Origin: a virus
Length of the DNA: 27,806 nucleotides
IMG/VR virus record: IMGVR_UViG_3300034073_000264
Coordinates: 1-27,806 of that record
Strand: one strand, 5' to 3'
A model generated the notes under the pieces. That model saw only the letters and a program-made list of their open reading frames with translations, was not told the origin of the DNA and made no database searches. Position numbers and translations under genes: made by a program. Below are positions 5,630 through 12,734 of the stretch, piece by piece. The first letter of the stretch is position 1; each line of letters begins with the position of its first letter.

Positions 5630-5815
5630 CTACTTTTTCTTACGCCCAAACTCTGGCGCAGATGGGTCAAGCCACTTTAGGACTGGTCCGAGGAAGCCAG
5701 CCAATGCTGCAGTGCCTAACACCTTCAGGTCAGTCTCACCAGCAAGGTAGAGTGCAATAGCAGCGGCTGCTGCTGCACGGAACCAAGTGAGGGATACTTG
5801 CTTTAGTGTTTCCAT
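5630..5815 (-). CDS. Small membrane protein, putative holin
   Basis: This 61-aa product begins METLKQVSLTWFRAAAAAAI. It has a hydrophobic segment near residues 12-24 (FRAAAAAAIALYL) and a second near 32-46 (VLGTAALAGFLGPVL), then a short tail ending GRKKK. One or two membrane passes plus a charged C terminus is the usual holin architecture. It is the last gene of the late operon, abutting the endolysin stop, and a terminator follows. Family knowledge: holins oligomerise in the inner membrane to release endolysin. The call rests on topology and position; the other small membrane protein (6341-6544) is the competing candidate, and the two may be a holin/antiholin pair. Confidence 0.6.
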   Translation of the reverse strand: METLKQVSLTWFRAAAAAAIALYLAGETDLKVLGTAALAGFLGPVLKWLDPSAPEFGRKKK

Positions 5816-6340
5816 TTAGATTGCCTTTCGTTTTGTATTGTGAACCTGGCAACAGGTGCACGTAGGTGCCACTGTAGCACCTTCTGCCACCTTCTTCTTA
5901 GGTGAAGGGGTGAGTCGTGCTCGTACCTGATTCACAATCTTAGGCTGATTCATCCACCAGAACCAAGGGCTAGTGTCATCAGCGTGAGTATCATTAATAG
6001 AGATATGAAGATGCTTAACGTGAGGGTTATTACCAGTATACTTCCTGTTGCCTTCTTTACGTCTTTCCCGTGACCAGATTTTGCCCCTGAAGATAAGATA
6101 CGCAACGCGTTCATCCTCTTTAAGTTTTTCAAAGATGACATTGCAGTCAATCCCGTGCTTCAAATCGTGGGTGAGGTCTACTGCTAGCCCAGTATTGTGG
6201 TCCGAATTCGGACTCGCTTTCAGATGAGCAGCACTTGGCAATAATCCGTCTGACACTTTCTTGCGCTTCGGCGACAATGCTGTCGCCTGACGTAGCACAG
6301 CAATAGCAGCAGGACTCGCGACCTTCACTACAGGTTTCAT
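5816..6340 (-). CDS. Endolysin, M15-type peptidase
   Basis: This 174-aa protein carries SDHNTGLAVDLTHD (H48 and D55) and, 50 residues on, HVKHLHISI with H112. This is the SxHxxGxAxD...HxH zinc site of peptidase family M15 (VanY/D-Ala-D-Ala carboxypeptidase-like and phage L-Ala-D-Glu-type endopeptidases). Family knowledge: cleavage of peptidoglycan peptide bonds at lysis. The C-terminal 35 residues are Lys/Pro-rich and end with a CTCC Cys cluster, with no recognised cell-wall binding domain. There is no signal peptide, so export relies on a holin. It is flanked by two small membrane-protein genes, a lysis cassette. The start ATG follows the TGA of the upstream gene directly. Confidence 0.82.
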   Translation of the reverse strand: MKPVVKVASPAAIAVLRQATALSPKRKKVSDGLLPSAAHLKASPNSDHNTGLAVDLTHDLKHGIDCNVIFEKLKEDERVAYLIFRGKIWSRERRKEGNRKYTGNNPHVKHLHISINDTHADDTSPWFWWMNQPKIVNQVRARLTPSPKKKVAEGATVAPTCTCCQVHNTKRKAI

Positions 6341-6544
6341 TCATTTCCTCAGCACTTCTCTAACTAGGTCGGTCAGTAAATCTACTTTGTCTTCCAAGGC
6401 ATTAACCTTGTCTTTAATACTTGACCCACCGTTGGGCTTTAGTTCTGACAGATAATGTTTAGTTAAATGCTTAACTCCCATAGCCAGTGCTCCAGCAAGG
6501 GTAGTTACAGATACGGCTAATCCAGCCCAATCAGCAGGTGACAT
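6341..6544 (-). CDS. Small membrane/coiled-coil protein of the lysis cassette
   Basis: This 67-aa protein has a short N terminus and one hydrophobic segment (WAGLAVSVTTLAGALAMGV, residues 6-24). A basic stretch (KHLTKHYLSELKPNGG) and a C-terminal heptad-like helix follow (IKDKVNALEDKVDLLTDLVR, residues 43-62). A single-pass anchor with a cytoplasmic or periplasmic coiled coil is common among small proteins next to actinophage lysins, and has been proposed as holin or holin partner. Its stop abuts the endolysin start, with GAGG a few bases ahead serving as that gene's RBS. Function inferred from context only. Confidence 0.6.
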   Translation of the reverse strand: MSPADWAGLAVSVTTLAGALAMGVKHLTKHYLSELKPNGGSSIKDKVNALEDKVDLLTDLVREVLRK

Positions 6545-6546
6545 AG

Positions 6547-8751
6547 TTATACAGTCCTTATTAGTATATCCAGGATTCCACCATAGCCAGAGAAACCTCT
6601 GTCTGGTGGAGTCTGTCGTGTGAATGTGATTTGTTCAATTATTACTTGACGGCTTTCGCCAGTCTGTAAGTCCTGCCAAGTTACTACGTCTCCACCTTGT
6701 TCAATGTTTTCCAGTTGGGCAATACGGTCTTTAGCCCGACCTTCATAACCAACCATTACATTGTACTTATCTGTCTCAACGTCATAGCAATAGACAGGAA
6801 ACTTAATTACCCGTTGACGCGGGGTAGCGATAGTAGCCTTTGCTTGATAGCCCTTGAAGATTGGACCTTTAGTATTATCTGTACCGTCTCTGTATAGGAT
6901 GAATTTGTAGGCTAGATATTCTCTGGAGCCTGATGGCTGGCTAGTAGTTACTTCTACTGGCGGAACTGATGAGTCATAACTAACTACGTCATACTCTGTG
7001 CCATCTTCATCTACAGTTTCTAACGTCATAGAACCGTAGGTAAAGTCACCACGTCCAAGTAAACGTTTAAAGTTTTTAGGCTCAAGAGTATTGTAGCGAA
7101 TATAGCCAGTTTCAACGTAACCATCAGGCATCTTCGCACCAGCAGATTCTATATTGATTGAACCAGTTTCATTGACCAGCGCATATGCGGATGATACGGC
7201 AGTTGATGCTACATCAGCAGCCGTTTTAGCGTAACTAAATGTTGTTGTTGTTGCTGAAGTTACTGTGTATTGACCATTAAATGTAGAGTCAACTCCCTCT
7301 ACCCATATTGAATCACTAGTGGTCAAGCCGTGTGCTGTAGCCGTAGTAAGTGTAGCAACATTAGATGTAAGTTGTTTGTTGGTAATTGTGCCACGATTAA
7401 TAGCATCAGTTACAAAAACTAATCTATTAGTAAGTCCAGCAAAAGCACAAGAGGTTGTTTTATACCCAGTTACACCATTGTCTAACCACAAATCATTTGC
7501 ATAAGCAAAGCGTAATCCACCTAAATCATTGCCTAAATCTAGGCGAACGACTCCAGCCTCGCCAGCAACACCAGTAGCAGCCCAGGCATATTTATCTCTA
7601 AATGCAAAGTCATATACAGGTTGGCTAGTCTCAACTATAAGTGGACCATAAGTAATAGAACCATTGTCATCTACGGTGGCAGCCCTAATACCTTTACTTG
7701 TACCAATTAACATATAGCCAAGATAATATTTGATGCTATGGATAAGTTCGCCAGATGGCATTTCAGCAGCAGTAATAGCACTGGTAAGGCTAGGCATAGA
7801 ACCTGTGCTTGTACTTAAAGTGAATTTATAAATGCTAGATTGAACACCAGTAAAACCAGCCACATAGATAGCAGTACCAGATGCGGTAATGCTAGTGAAG
7901 GTATGGTTCTCATCGCTATGGGTATATACAGCAGTCGGTGCGCTGGTAGCCGTAGTTGAAAATTCATATATCTTATTATTCGCACCCATAACAATACGGT
8001 CTTTAATATATTCCATAGTTGCATTAGTTACCGTAATGCCATTAATGGTAAACATAACTGTTGCCGATGTACTTGCATCACCTGTTAATACTTTTTTATT
8101 TACTTCTAATTTACCTGATGGACCAGTATCATTAGTCACCCAAAAAGCAGTAACACCATCATCGCAGATAGCATAAACTTTATCATCAGTTCCAGCATTG
8201 TAATCAATGAAATCGGTAACTGTTCCGCTTACTGAAATTTTATCTACATCGTATCCGTCTAGTAATAAAACTCCATCAGTATTAGACCACCGTATACTGC
8301 GAACGGCTTGAGTTGCTCTGCCGTTGCTAACAGTAGGGCTAGTTGTGTAGTGAGCAGCGGACGTATTATTTAATAAAGTTACTTCTCCTGGCTCCCAAAC
8401 ATTAACGCCACGACTATCTTTAAATTGATAGGTACCTTCCCCGACAATAAGTGCTGGGTCATAAAAAGTAATGCCAGTCCCGTCTTGAAACGAGGACTGG
8501 CTTCTTAGCCACCACCCAGTTAGTGACTGTTCACCAGGTTCAGTTTGATTATCAAATTGTTCTTTGCGGTATGGCGCTGTTTGACGGATATATGGTCTTT
8601 GGTCAGAGATAGCATAGATAAATGGCATACCGCCAAGGGCTGTATCATAAGCAATATCAGTGTTCTGCCAGATGCTATCGGTAGCAACTACACCTACATC
8701 TACAGCAATCGCTCTACTAGAGCGACCTTCGGTAATATCACGACCAGCCAC
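6547..8751 (-). CDS. Large tail protein, possible beta-propeller nozzle/minor tail protein
   Basis: This 734-aa protein starts with GTG at 8751 (MAGRDITEGRSSRAIAVDVG), 3 bases after GGAGAG. Most of it is beta-rich with repeating units such as DKVYAICDDGV, NKIYEFSTTAT, SSIYKFTLSTST and KYAWAATGV, which look like propeller blades. Residues about 455-525 (THR/ALA/SER-rich, with HGLTTSDSIWVEGVDST) look like an inserted beta domain. The C-terminal 200 residues are less repetitive. Short-tailed phages carry a propeller-rich nozzle protein of similar size (T7 gp12, about 790 aa); I cannot show homology. Position between fibre and lysis genes fits a late structural protein. Alternative: a minor tail or host-recognition protein of a long-tailed phage. 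Confidence 0.6.
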   Translation of the reverse strand: MAGRDITEGRSSRAIAVDVGVVATDSIWQNTDIAYDTALGGMPFIYAISDQRPYIRQTAPYRKEQFDNQTEPGEQSLTGWWLRSQSSFQDGTGITFYDPALIVGEGTYQFKDSRGVNVWEPGEVTLLNNTSAAHYTTSPTVSNGRATQAVRSIRWSNTDGVLLLDGYDVDKISVSGTVTDFIDYNAGTDDKVYAICDDGVTAFWVTNDTGPSGKLEVNKKVLTGDASTSATVMFTINGITVTNATMEYIKDRIVMGANNKIYEFSTTATSAPTAVYTHSDENHTFTSITASGTAIYVAGFTGVQSSIYKFTLSTSTGSMPSLTSAITAAEMPSGELIHSIKYYLGYMLIGTSKGIRAATVDDNGSITYGPLIVETSQPVYDFAFRDKYAWAATGVAGEAGVVRLDLGNDLGGLRFAYANDLWLDNGVTGYKTTSCAFAGLTNRLVFVTDAINRGTITNKQLTSNVATLTTATAHGLTTSDSIWVEGVDSTFNGQYTVTSATTTTFSYAKTAADVASTAVSSAYALVNETGSINIESAGAKMPDGYVETGYIRYNTLEPKNFKRLLGRGDFTYGSMTLETVDEDGTEYDVVSYDSSVPPVEVTTSQPSGSREYLAYKFILYRDGTDNTKGPIFKGYQAKATIATPRQRVIKFPVYCYDVETDKYNVMVGYEGRAKDRIAQLENIEQGGDVVTWQDLQTGESRQVIIEQITFTRQTPPDRGFSGYGGILDILIRTV

Positions 8752-9486
8752 TTACTCTCCTTGCTGTTGTTGTAATTCCTTAACTTTTTCTTTCAAATGT
8801 TCGTTAGCCCAATACAATGCGTAGTAGTCAAAGTCAACGCTAAAGCGTTTCATATGTTTGACTAACGCCCCAGTGTGGGCGTGTAGTGGAATACCTGCAT
8901 CTCTCATACGGCGAAAGAAGATGATGTCCTCACCGATAAAGTGGTCATCATTACCATCACCAGTCTCCATAAACATACCCTTGCCAGGGTGTGCTGCCCT
9001 CATCTTAGGAACAATAGACTTGTGCATAATGACAAAGCCAAAGCCTGCATTGTCTACCTTAATTAACTGATTGTCAGGTAGCGGGTGGATATACTGAATC
9101 TGATGTGCTGAGATGTCGTTGAATAGACAAGGGAATGGGCGCATCAATGTGCCCTCATTCTCCTTAGAGATGAAGTAGGTACCGCTTACTACTGGACGGT
9201 TAATCTTGTCGGCTGACTGCCAGAGTTTCTTCATAGCCTCAAGGTTGAGCACTATGTCTGAGTCAACCCAGAGTAGCCAGTCAGTCTTAAGTTTGTCTGC
9301 CCAATAGTCAAATAGATTCTGGCGTTGTCTGCCAATCTGATTGCCTTGGACTCTAATGCTGGTATTGATGAACATATCATTGGTAGCGCCAGCGATAAAT
9401 GCTGTCATCAATCCTTCAGTAAACTTGCCATCGGTAGTGCCATTGTCGCACCAACCGAGGGCTACTGTGTCATTCTTGCCTATCAT
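8752..9486 (-). CDS. Glycosyltransferase, GT-A fold (family 2-like)
   Basis: This 244-aa protein has the GT-A donor site LLWVDSDIVLNLEAM (residues 71-85), whose DSD (75-77) binds metal and nucleotide-sugar. Before it is RQRQNLFDYW, and later GEDIIFFRRMRDAGIPLHAH, the acceptor-side ED and His commonly seen in the family. The C terminus is a helical KEKVKELQQQQ tail. No membrane segment. Family knowledge: transfer of a sugar to a protein, lipid or glycan. Sitting inside the tail/fibre module, it may glycosylate virion proteins or host surface glycans, but the substrate is not readable. The GTG start of the 734-aa gene follows its stop immediately. Confidence 0.75.
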   Translation of the reverse strand: MIGKNDTVALGWCDNGTTDGKFTEGLMTAFIAGATNDMFINTSIRVQGNQIGRQRQNLFDYWADKLKTDWLLWVDSDIVLNLEAMKKLWQSADKINRPVVSGTYFISKENEGTLMRPFPCLFNDISAHQIQYIHPLPDNQLIKVDNAGFGFVIMHKSIVPKMRAAHPGKGMFMETGDGNDDHFIGEDIIFFRRMRDAGIPLHAHTGALVKHMKRFSVDFDYYALYWANEHLKEKVKELQQQQGE

Positions 9487-9501
9487 TGTCCCCTTCTTTC
9501 T

Positions 9502-9729
9502 TTAAGCGCCTACTAGGGCGGCTACTTCAATATCGGTCAAACCAAGAGCCTTGAGTTTATCCTGTGCTGCTTGCTTTGCTGCTGCCTTAGCCTGCTCATC
9601 TGCTAGGCGTTGCGCTTCAGCCTCAGCAAATGCTGCTGCTTCAGCCTCGCGCTGTGCAATTTCTTCGGCTGTTAGTTCTACCTCTGTGGTTACTCCGCTG
9701 GAGCAGTCCACTATTAGTTTCGTTGGCAT
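9502..9729 (-). CDS. Small Ala/Glu-rich fibre-associated protein
   Basis: This 75-aa product begins MPTKLIVDCSSGVTTEVELT, continues with a long Ala/Glu helix (REAEAAAFAEAEAQRLADEQ), and ends KALGLTDIEVAALVGA. This short beta N terminus, charged helix and final LG-(L/I)-T-x-x-E-x-x-x-L motif recur in small proteins next to fibre genes in many phages, where they are suspected fibre chaperones or assembly factors. A second protein with the same ending lies at 11780-12028. Role inferred from type and position. Confidence 0.6.
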   Translation of the reverse strand: MPTKLIVDCSSGVTTEVELTAEEIAQREAEAAAFAEAEAQRLADEQAKAAAKQAAQDKLKALGLTDIEVAALVGA

Positions 9730-9740
9730 TGTTTCCTTTC

Positions 9741-10265
9741 CTAACTGTTCTTGATTCCGTAAAGTGTCGCGGTTGAGTATTGGGCAAGATTACCTGTTGT
9801 ATCTGGAAATATTTTGATTGAAGTTATTGCTGCCGAATTTGCCCAAAGTGACGCATTCAATGTTGTAAATGCTTTTGTTGCGTTTGCTTCAGATACTCCG
9901 TCAATACTAACACTTTTGTTATTAGAACTAGTATAGTTTGGAATATAATATTCAGCATTAGAAAAAGTGCTGGCAGTTGAATTGTCACCAACGGCTACTG
10001 AAGAATATTGAACATCAGCAGCAGAACTTGTGCTAAGTGATAGAGCCGAAGTTCCATTTGCGTAAAGAATCCGCAACGAATAAGCAGTTCCTCCTGAATT
10101 ATTAAACTGTAAATTTACCCAGTCTTCGGTATCTGCTAGTGTGCTTCTTAGCGAGGTTTTCATTACCAAATCCGTATAAGTCTGTGGAATACTTGTAAAT
10201 TCAATATTCGCAGCCCCGCCGCTTCCGACTGTTACTGTGGCGATTGCCTCATAAGTGGTTGCCAT
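9741..10265 (-). CDS. Fibre-tip-like beta protein, paralogue A
   Basis: This 174-aa protein starts MATTYEAIATVTVGSGGA and has the signature FTSIPQTYTDLVM near residues 24-36, a Ser/Thr/Asn-rich middle, and SAAITSIKIFPDTTGNLAQY followed by STATLYGIKNS at the end. The same start, middle FTSI-x-x-(T/S)YT-x-L and final ITSI-(K/R)-(I/L)F...LYGIK recur in the two genes to its right in the window, so all three are paralogues. Such beta-rich modules are widespread in environmental phages beside fibre genes and are probably virion surface or host-contact proteins, by inference. RBS-like GGCGG precedes the ATG. Confidence 0.65.
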   Translation of the reverse strand: MATTYEAIATVTVGSGGAANIEFTSIPQTYTDLVMKTSLRSTLADTEDWVNLQFNNSGGTAYSLRILYANGTSALSLSTSSAADVQYSSVAVGDNSTASTFSNAEYYIPNYTSSNNKSVSIDGVSEANATKAFTTLNASLWANSAAITSIKIFPDTTGNLAQYSTATLYGIKNS

Positions 10266-10298
10266 TATGCCGCCTTTCTAAAATTAGTAATCATAAGG

Positions 10299-10814
10299 TC
10301 AGGCTGCTTTCACGCCGTAGAGAGTGAACATTGAACTAGAAGCAAAACCACCGACAGTTACAAAAATTCTTATAGAAGTTATTGCGCTTGTGCTTCTCCA
10401 TAGCCCGACCGAAGTTTCAACACCTTTATATGTTGAACCCCCTGGAGTATTACTGCGATTTATGATTGTTTTGTAAGTTGTAGTGTTTGAGTAATTTTGG
10501 AAGTTAGTTATGAAGTTAGCGGTGTTCGTAGTTGAGTCACCTAAACCGTATTGGCGGGCTAAAGTAAATCGCGCTTGTGAAGATAATCTATTAGACCCCG
10601 CTGCGCTCCCATCGCCATATAAGAATGTGCCGGAATAATTGCTTCCAGTATCAGAATTAACTTCGCATAGTAAGGCAGGTGAGTCGGTATTAGAAGGCTT
10701 AATAAAACTAACCAACACTAGGTCGGTATAACTACCGCTAATTGAAGTAAAACTGACTTCCGTTGCGGTGCTCCCAAGCGTTGTCGTTGCTATCGGCGAA
10801 TAGGTGGTAGCCAT
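10299..10814 (-). CDS. Fibre-tip-like beta protein, paralogue B
   Basis: This 171-aa protein begins MATTYSPIATTTLGSTATEV, then FTSISGSYTDLVLV, a GDGSAAGSNRLSS loop, NYSNTTTYKTIINRSN, and ends AITSIRIFVTVGG followed by FTLYGVKAA. It shares the N-terminal, central and C-terminal blocks of paralogues A and C, with most variation in the loops between them. This is the pattern expected if the loops contact variable targets. A 33-base gap separates it from A, and only 3 bases from C. Function inferred: virion surface or receptor-binding accessory. Confidence 0.65.
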   Translation of the reverse strand: MATTYSPIATTTLGSTATEVSFTSISGSYTDLVLVSFIKPSNTDSPALLCEVNSDTGSNYSGTFLYGDGSAAGSNRLSSQARFTLARQYGLGDSTTNTANFITNFQNYSNTTTYKTIINRSNTPGGSTYKGVETSVGLWRSTSAITSIRIFVTVGGFASSSMFTLYGVKAA

Positions 10815-10817
10815 TAT

Positions 10818-11447
10818 TTAAGCCCCTTTGATTCCATATAAGGCGAATGTCGTGTACTGTGCAAAGTTAGCAGTATGAGGAAACAACTTGATACTTGTAA
10901 CTGCTGATGTGCTACGCCAACTACTACTTTCTAGCCCAACACGACCAGGTAAAGGCGAGGTGCCGTTATTATCAAAACCAATCAACATACGAGCGGTTTT
11001 ATATTTATTAGTATTAGCATAATCTAAAAGTTCAAAAACAATTCCAGCAAATGTGTTAGATGTAGCCGTTGCGCTAGGAATCATAAAATTCACGCCAAAC
11101 ATTGAAGATTGATTTATTTGACCTTCGGAACTTGCTGAGGCTCCATCACCTATAACATTATGTCTGCTATAATTACTAGCCGTGTCTGAATTAAATTGAA
11201 CTTGTAAACCTGTTCTACCTTCAGATGTATCAGTACTACGCACTATACCTCTTATTTGTAAATGAGTATAAGTTCCGGGAATGGAAGTAAATTCAGCGCT
11301 AGAAGCGCCACCCGAACCAATTGTGACTGTGGCTATGGACTCATAGGCATAGTTAGGCGGTACATAGGCAGTATTACCAGCAAGCATACTCCCATAGTTA
11401 GTTCTGCCTTTAATACTGCTGGCAGAAAGTTTATATACTGGACTCAC
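10818..11447 (-). CDS. Fibre-tip-like beta protein, paralogue C with N-terminal extension
   Basis: This 209-aa protein starts at GTG 11447, overlapping the upstream stop by one base. It has about 33 extra residues (MSPVYKLSASSIKGRTNYGS...) before the shared module YESIATVTIGSGG...EFTSIPGTYTHL. It ends AVTSIKLFPHTANFAQY then TTFALYGIKGA. The extra N terminus, absent from A and B, may anchor it to the virion; this is inference. As the first of the three in transcription order it could be the ancestral copy, with A and B duplicated downstream. Confidence 0.65.
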   Translation of the reverse strand: MSPVYKLSASSIKGRTNYGSMLAGNTAYVPPNYAYESIATVTIGSGGASSAEFTSIPGTYTHLQIRGIVRSTDTSEGRTGLQVQFNSDTASNYSRHNVIGDGASASSEGQINQSSMFGVNFMIPSATATSNTFAGIVFELLDYANTNKYKTARMLIGFDNNGTSPLPGRVGLESSSWRSTSAVTSIKLFPHTANFAQYTTFALYGIKGA

Positions 11448-11761
11448 TATGAAATCTCCACTCCCGAGATATGAAAACTTACACCAGTTGTAGAAGCAAG
11501 ACCAGTAATAGTAGTAGCAGGGTTGGTTGGAGGAATGACCTGCTTCATATCAATCACTGTAGTGTCATAGGCACCAACGGATACCGATGAGGCAGCAGTC
11601 ACACCAGCAATAGTGAGTGTGAAGTTAGCCGTGCTGCTAGTCGTATTAGTCACCAATAAGTTGGTAACAATAGTCGTAGTGCTGGTATTCGGTTGGGTGT
11701 ATAGGGTTGTTGATGTAGTCGCTGCTGCTGTGCGAGCGAGTACCTTAGATGTTGTAGCCAT
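11447..11761 (-). CDS. Small Thr-rich beta-sandwich-like structural protein
   Basis: This 104-aa product begins MATTSKVLARTAAATTSTTL. Strongly alternating short beta segments follow, such as TTIVTNLLVTNTTSSTANFT, ASSVSVGAYDTTVIDMKQVI and GVSFHISGVEIS. The composition (very high Thr, Ser, Val, Ala; no Cys; one Met besides the start) is typical of compact virion beta proteins. No family recognised. It sits within the fibre cassette, its TAG overlapping the GTG of paralogue C. Likely a minor fibre or tail component. Confidence 0.6.
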   Translation of the reverse strand: MATTSKVLARTAAATTSTTLYTQPNTSTTTIVTNLLVTNTTSSTANFTLTIAGVTAASSVSVGAYDTTVIDMKQVIPPTNPATTITGLASTTGVSFHISGVEIS

Positions 11762-11779
11762 TAGTTACTACATACCTTT

Positions 11780-12028
11780 CTATGATAGGAGGAGTTTTGC
11801 TTCGTCTTCGGTAATGCCTAAACGGTTAAAAATGGCTTGCTTTGCGGCTTTGGTTTCCGCATCTTGTTGCGCTTTCCAAAAATCATATTGAGCAAATCCG
11901 GCTTGAAATTCTTCTCTTGTAAGAGGTTCAACACCTTCATCCCAACGAATTGAATCAAAATCAGATTCTGTAATTACCCAACCACCTTGCGGTCTAAGCA
12001 TTTTTAGAACATCTGAACCTTGTGCCAT
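11780..12028 (-). CDS. Small fibre-associated protein with LGIT-x-x-E C terminus
   Basis: From ATG 12028 this is an 82-aa product (MAQGSDVLKMLRPQGGWVIT). I prefer this start to one 12 bases upstream because GGAG (12035-12038) is 6 bases away and overlap with the fibre stop is avoided. The sequence continues ESDFDSIRWDEGVEPLTREE, then EFQAGFAQYDFWKAQQDAE, and ends IFNRLGITEDEAKLLLS. This overall pattern is very common next to fibre genes in aquatic phages. It shares its C-terminal motif with the 9502-9729 protein. A fibre-assembly or chaperone role is a reasonable guess, not shown by sequence. Confidence 0.65.
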   Translation of the reverse strand: MAQGSDVLKMLRPQGGWVITESDFDSIRWDEGVEPLTREEFQAGFAQYDFWKAQQDAETKAAKQAIFNRLGITEDEAKLLLS

Positions 12029-12029
12029 T

Positions 12030-12734
12030 TTACGCTCCAATTTCTAGTAAAACAATAGACGAGGCTTGCGCTCCATATTGCGCCTTAAATTCCATACCGG
12101 ATGCACCAACCGCCATTTGGACTTTGTAAGTTGTGGAAGAAGTTGTTGCTGGACTATCTAAATAAGTCCAAGTAACATAATTATTATGCACTACAGCAGT
12201 CGCACCGGAAGCCTGAGTTTTTAATGAAGTGGGCGCACTAGCATCATCATCACCAAAAATTTGTGTGCTGCCCCTTAATAAACGAGCACCACCTCTAACT
12301 TCTTGGCTTATATCTAATAATCTATAATTCAATGATACTAAAACAAGCACTTTACTGGTATTGACACTAGGAGTAATTGCTAAACTTAAACCAGTATCAG
12401 CCCAAGATTGTGAAGTTGAAGTTGTTTCGGTTGAATAGGTACCACTGACTACTTGCAAAACTTTTCCACCAGCAGCAGGCGCAGCCCACTTCAACCCTGT
12501 CGTTTCTGCCGAGTCAACCTGTAAGACATAACCAGCAGTAGAGGCAACGGCTAGACGGTTATAGGTATCGTTACCTGTACCAACAACTAAGTCGCCCTTG
12601 GCTGCTATGGTTGTAGCCATATCATTAGTAATGGTTACAGTACCCGATGTACCCCCACCTGTAATACCTGTGCCTGCGGTAATCCCATTTATATCTGCAG
12701 CAAAATTATCTGCAAGCGTTCTTGCTTTTGTCAT
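12030..12734 (-). CDS. Short tail fibre protein
   Basis: This 234-aa protein begins MTKARTLADNFAADINGITA and continues GTGITGGGTSGTVTITNDM. A segment AAKGDLVVGTGNDTYNRLAV follows, with AGYVLQVDSAETTGLKWA after it, the usual stem text of phage fibres. Residues about 92-234 form a beta-rich head starting KVLQVVSGTYSTETTSTSQS and ending SSIVLLEIGA. The stem resembles the C-terminal part of the 695-aa fibre (AKGDLIVATASDTPGKLSVG, GYFLKADSTTATGLAWAQ), so the two fibres share an attachment or repeat module. Its ATG overlaps the stop of that gene (TAATG). Probable host-contact fibre. Confidence 0.75.
   Translation of the reverse strand: MTKARTLADNFAADINGITAGTGITGGGTSGTVTITNDMATTIAAKGDLVVGTGNDTYNRLAVASTAGYVLQVDSAETTGLKWAAPAAGGKVLQVVSGTYSTETTSTSQSWADTGLSLAITPSVNTSKVLVLVSLNYRLLDISQEVRGGARLLRGSTQIFGDDDASAPTSLKTQASGATAVVHNNYVTWTYLDSPATTSSTTYKVQMAVGASGMEFKAQYGAQASSIVLLEIGA

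Noticed and set aside
11447-12734. A programmed frameshift pair like tail-assembly chaperones
   Set aside because: The small genes here each have their own start and stop with short overlaps. No slippery heptamer with a long extension was found, and no tape-measure gene follows.
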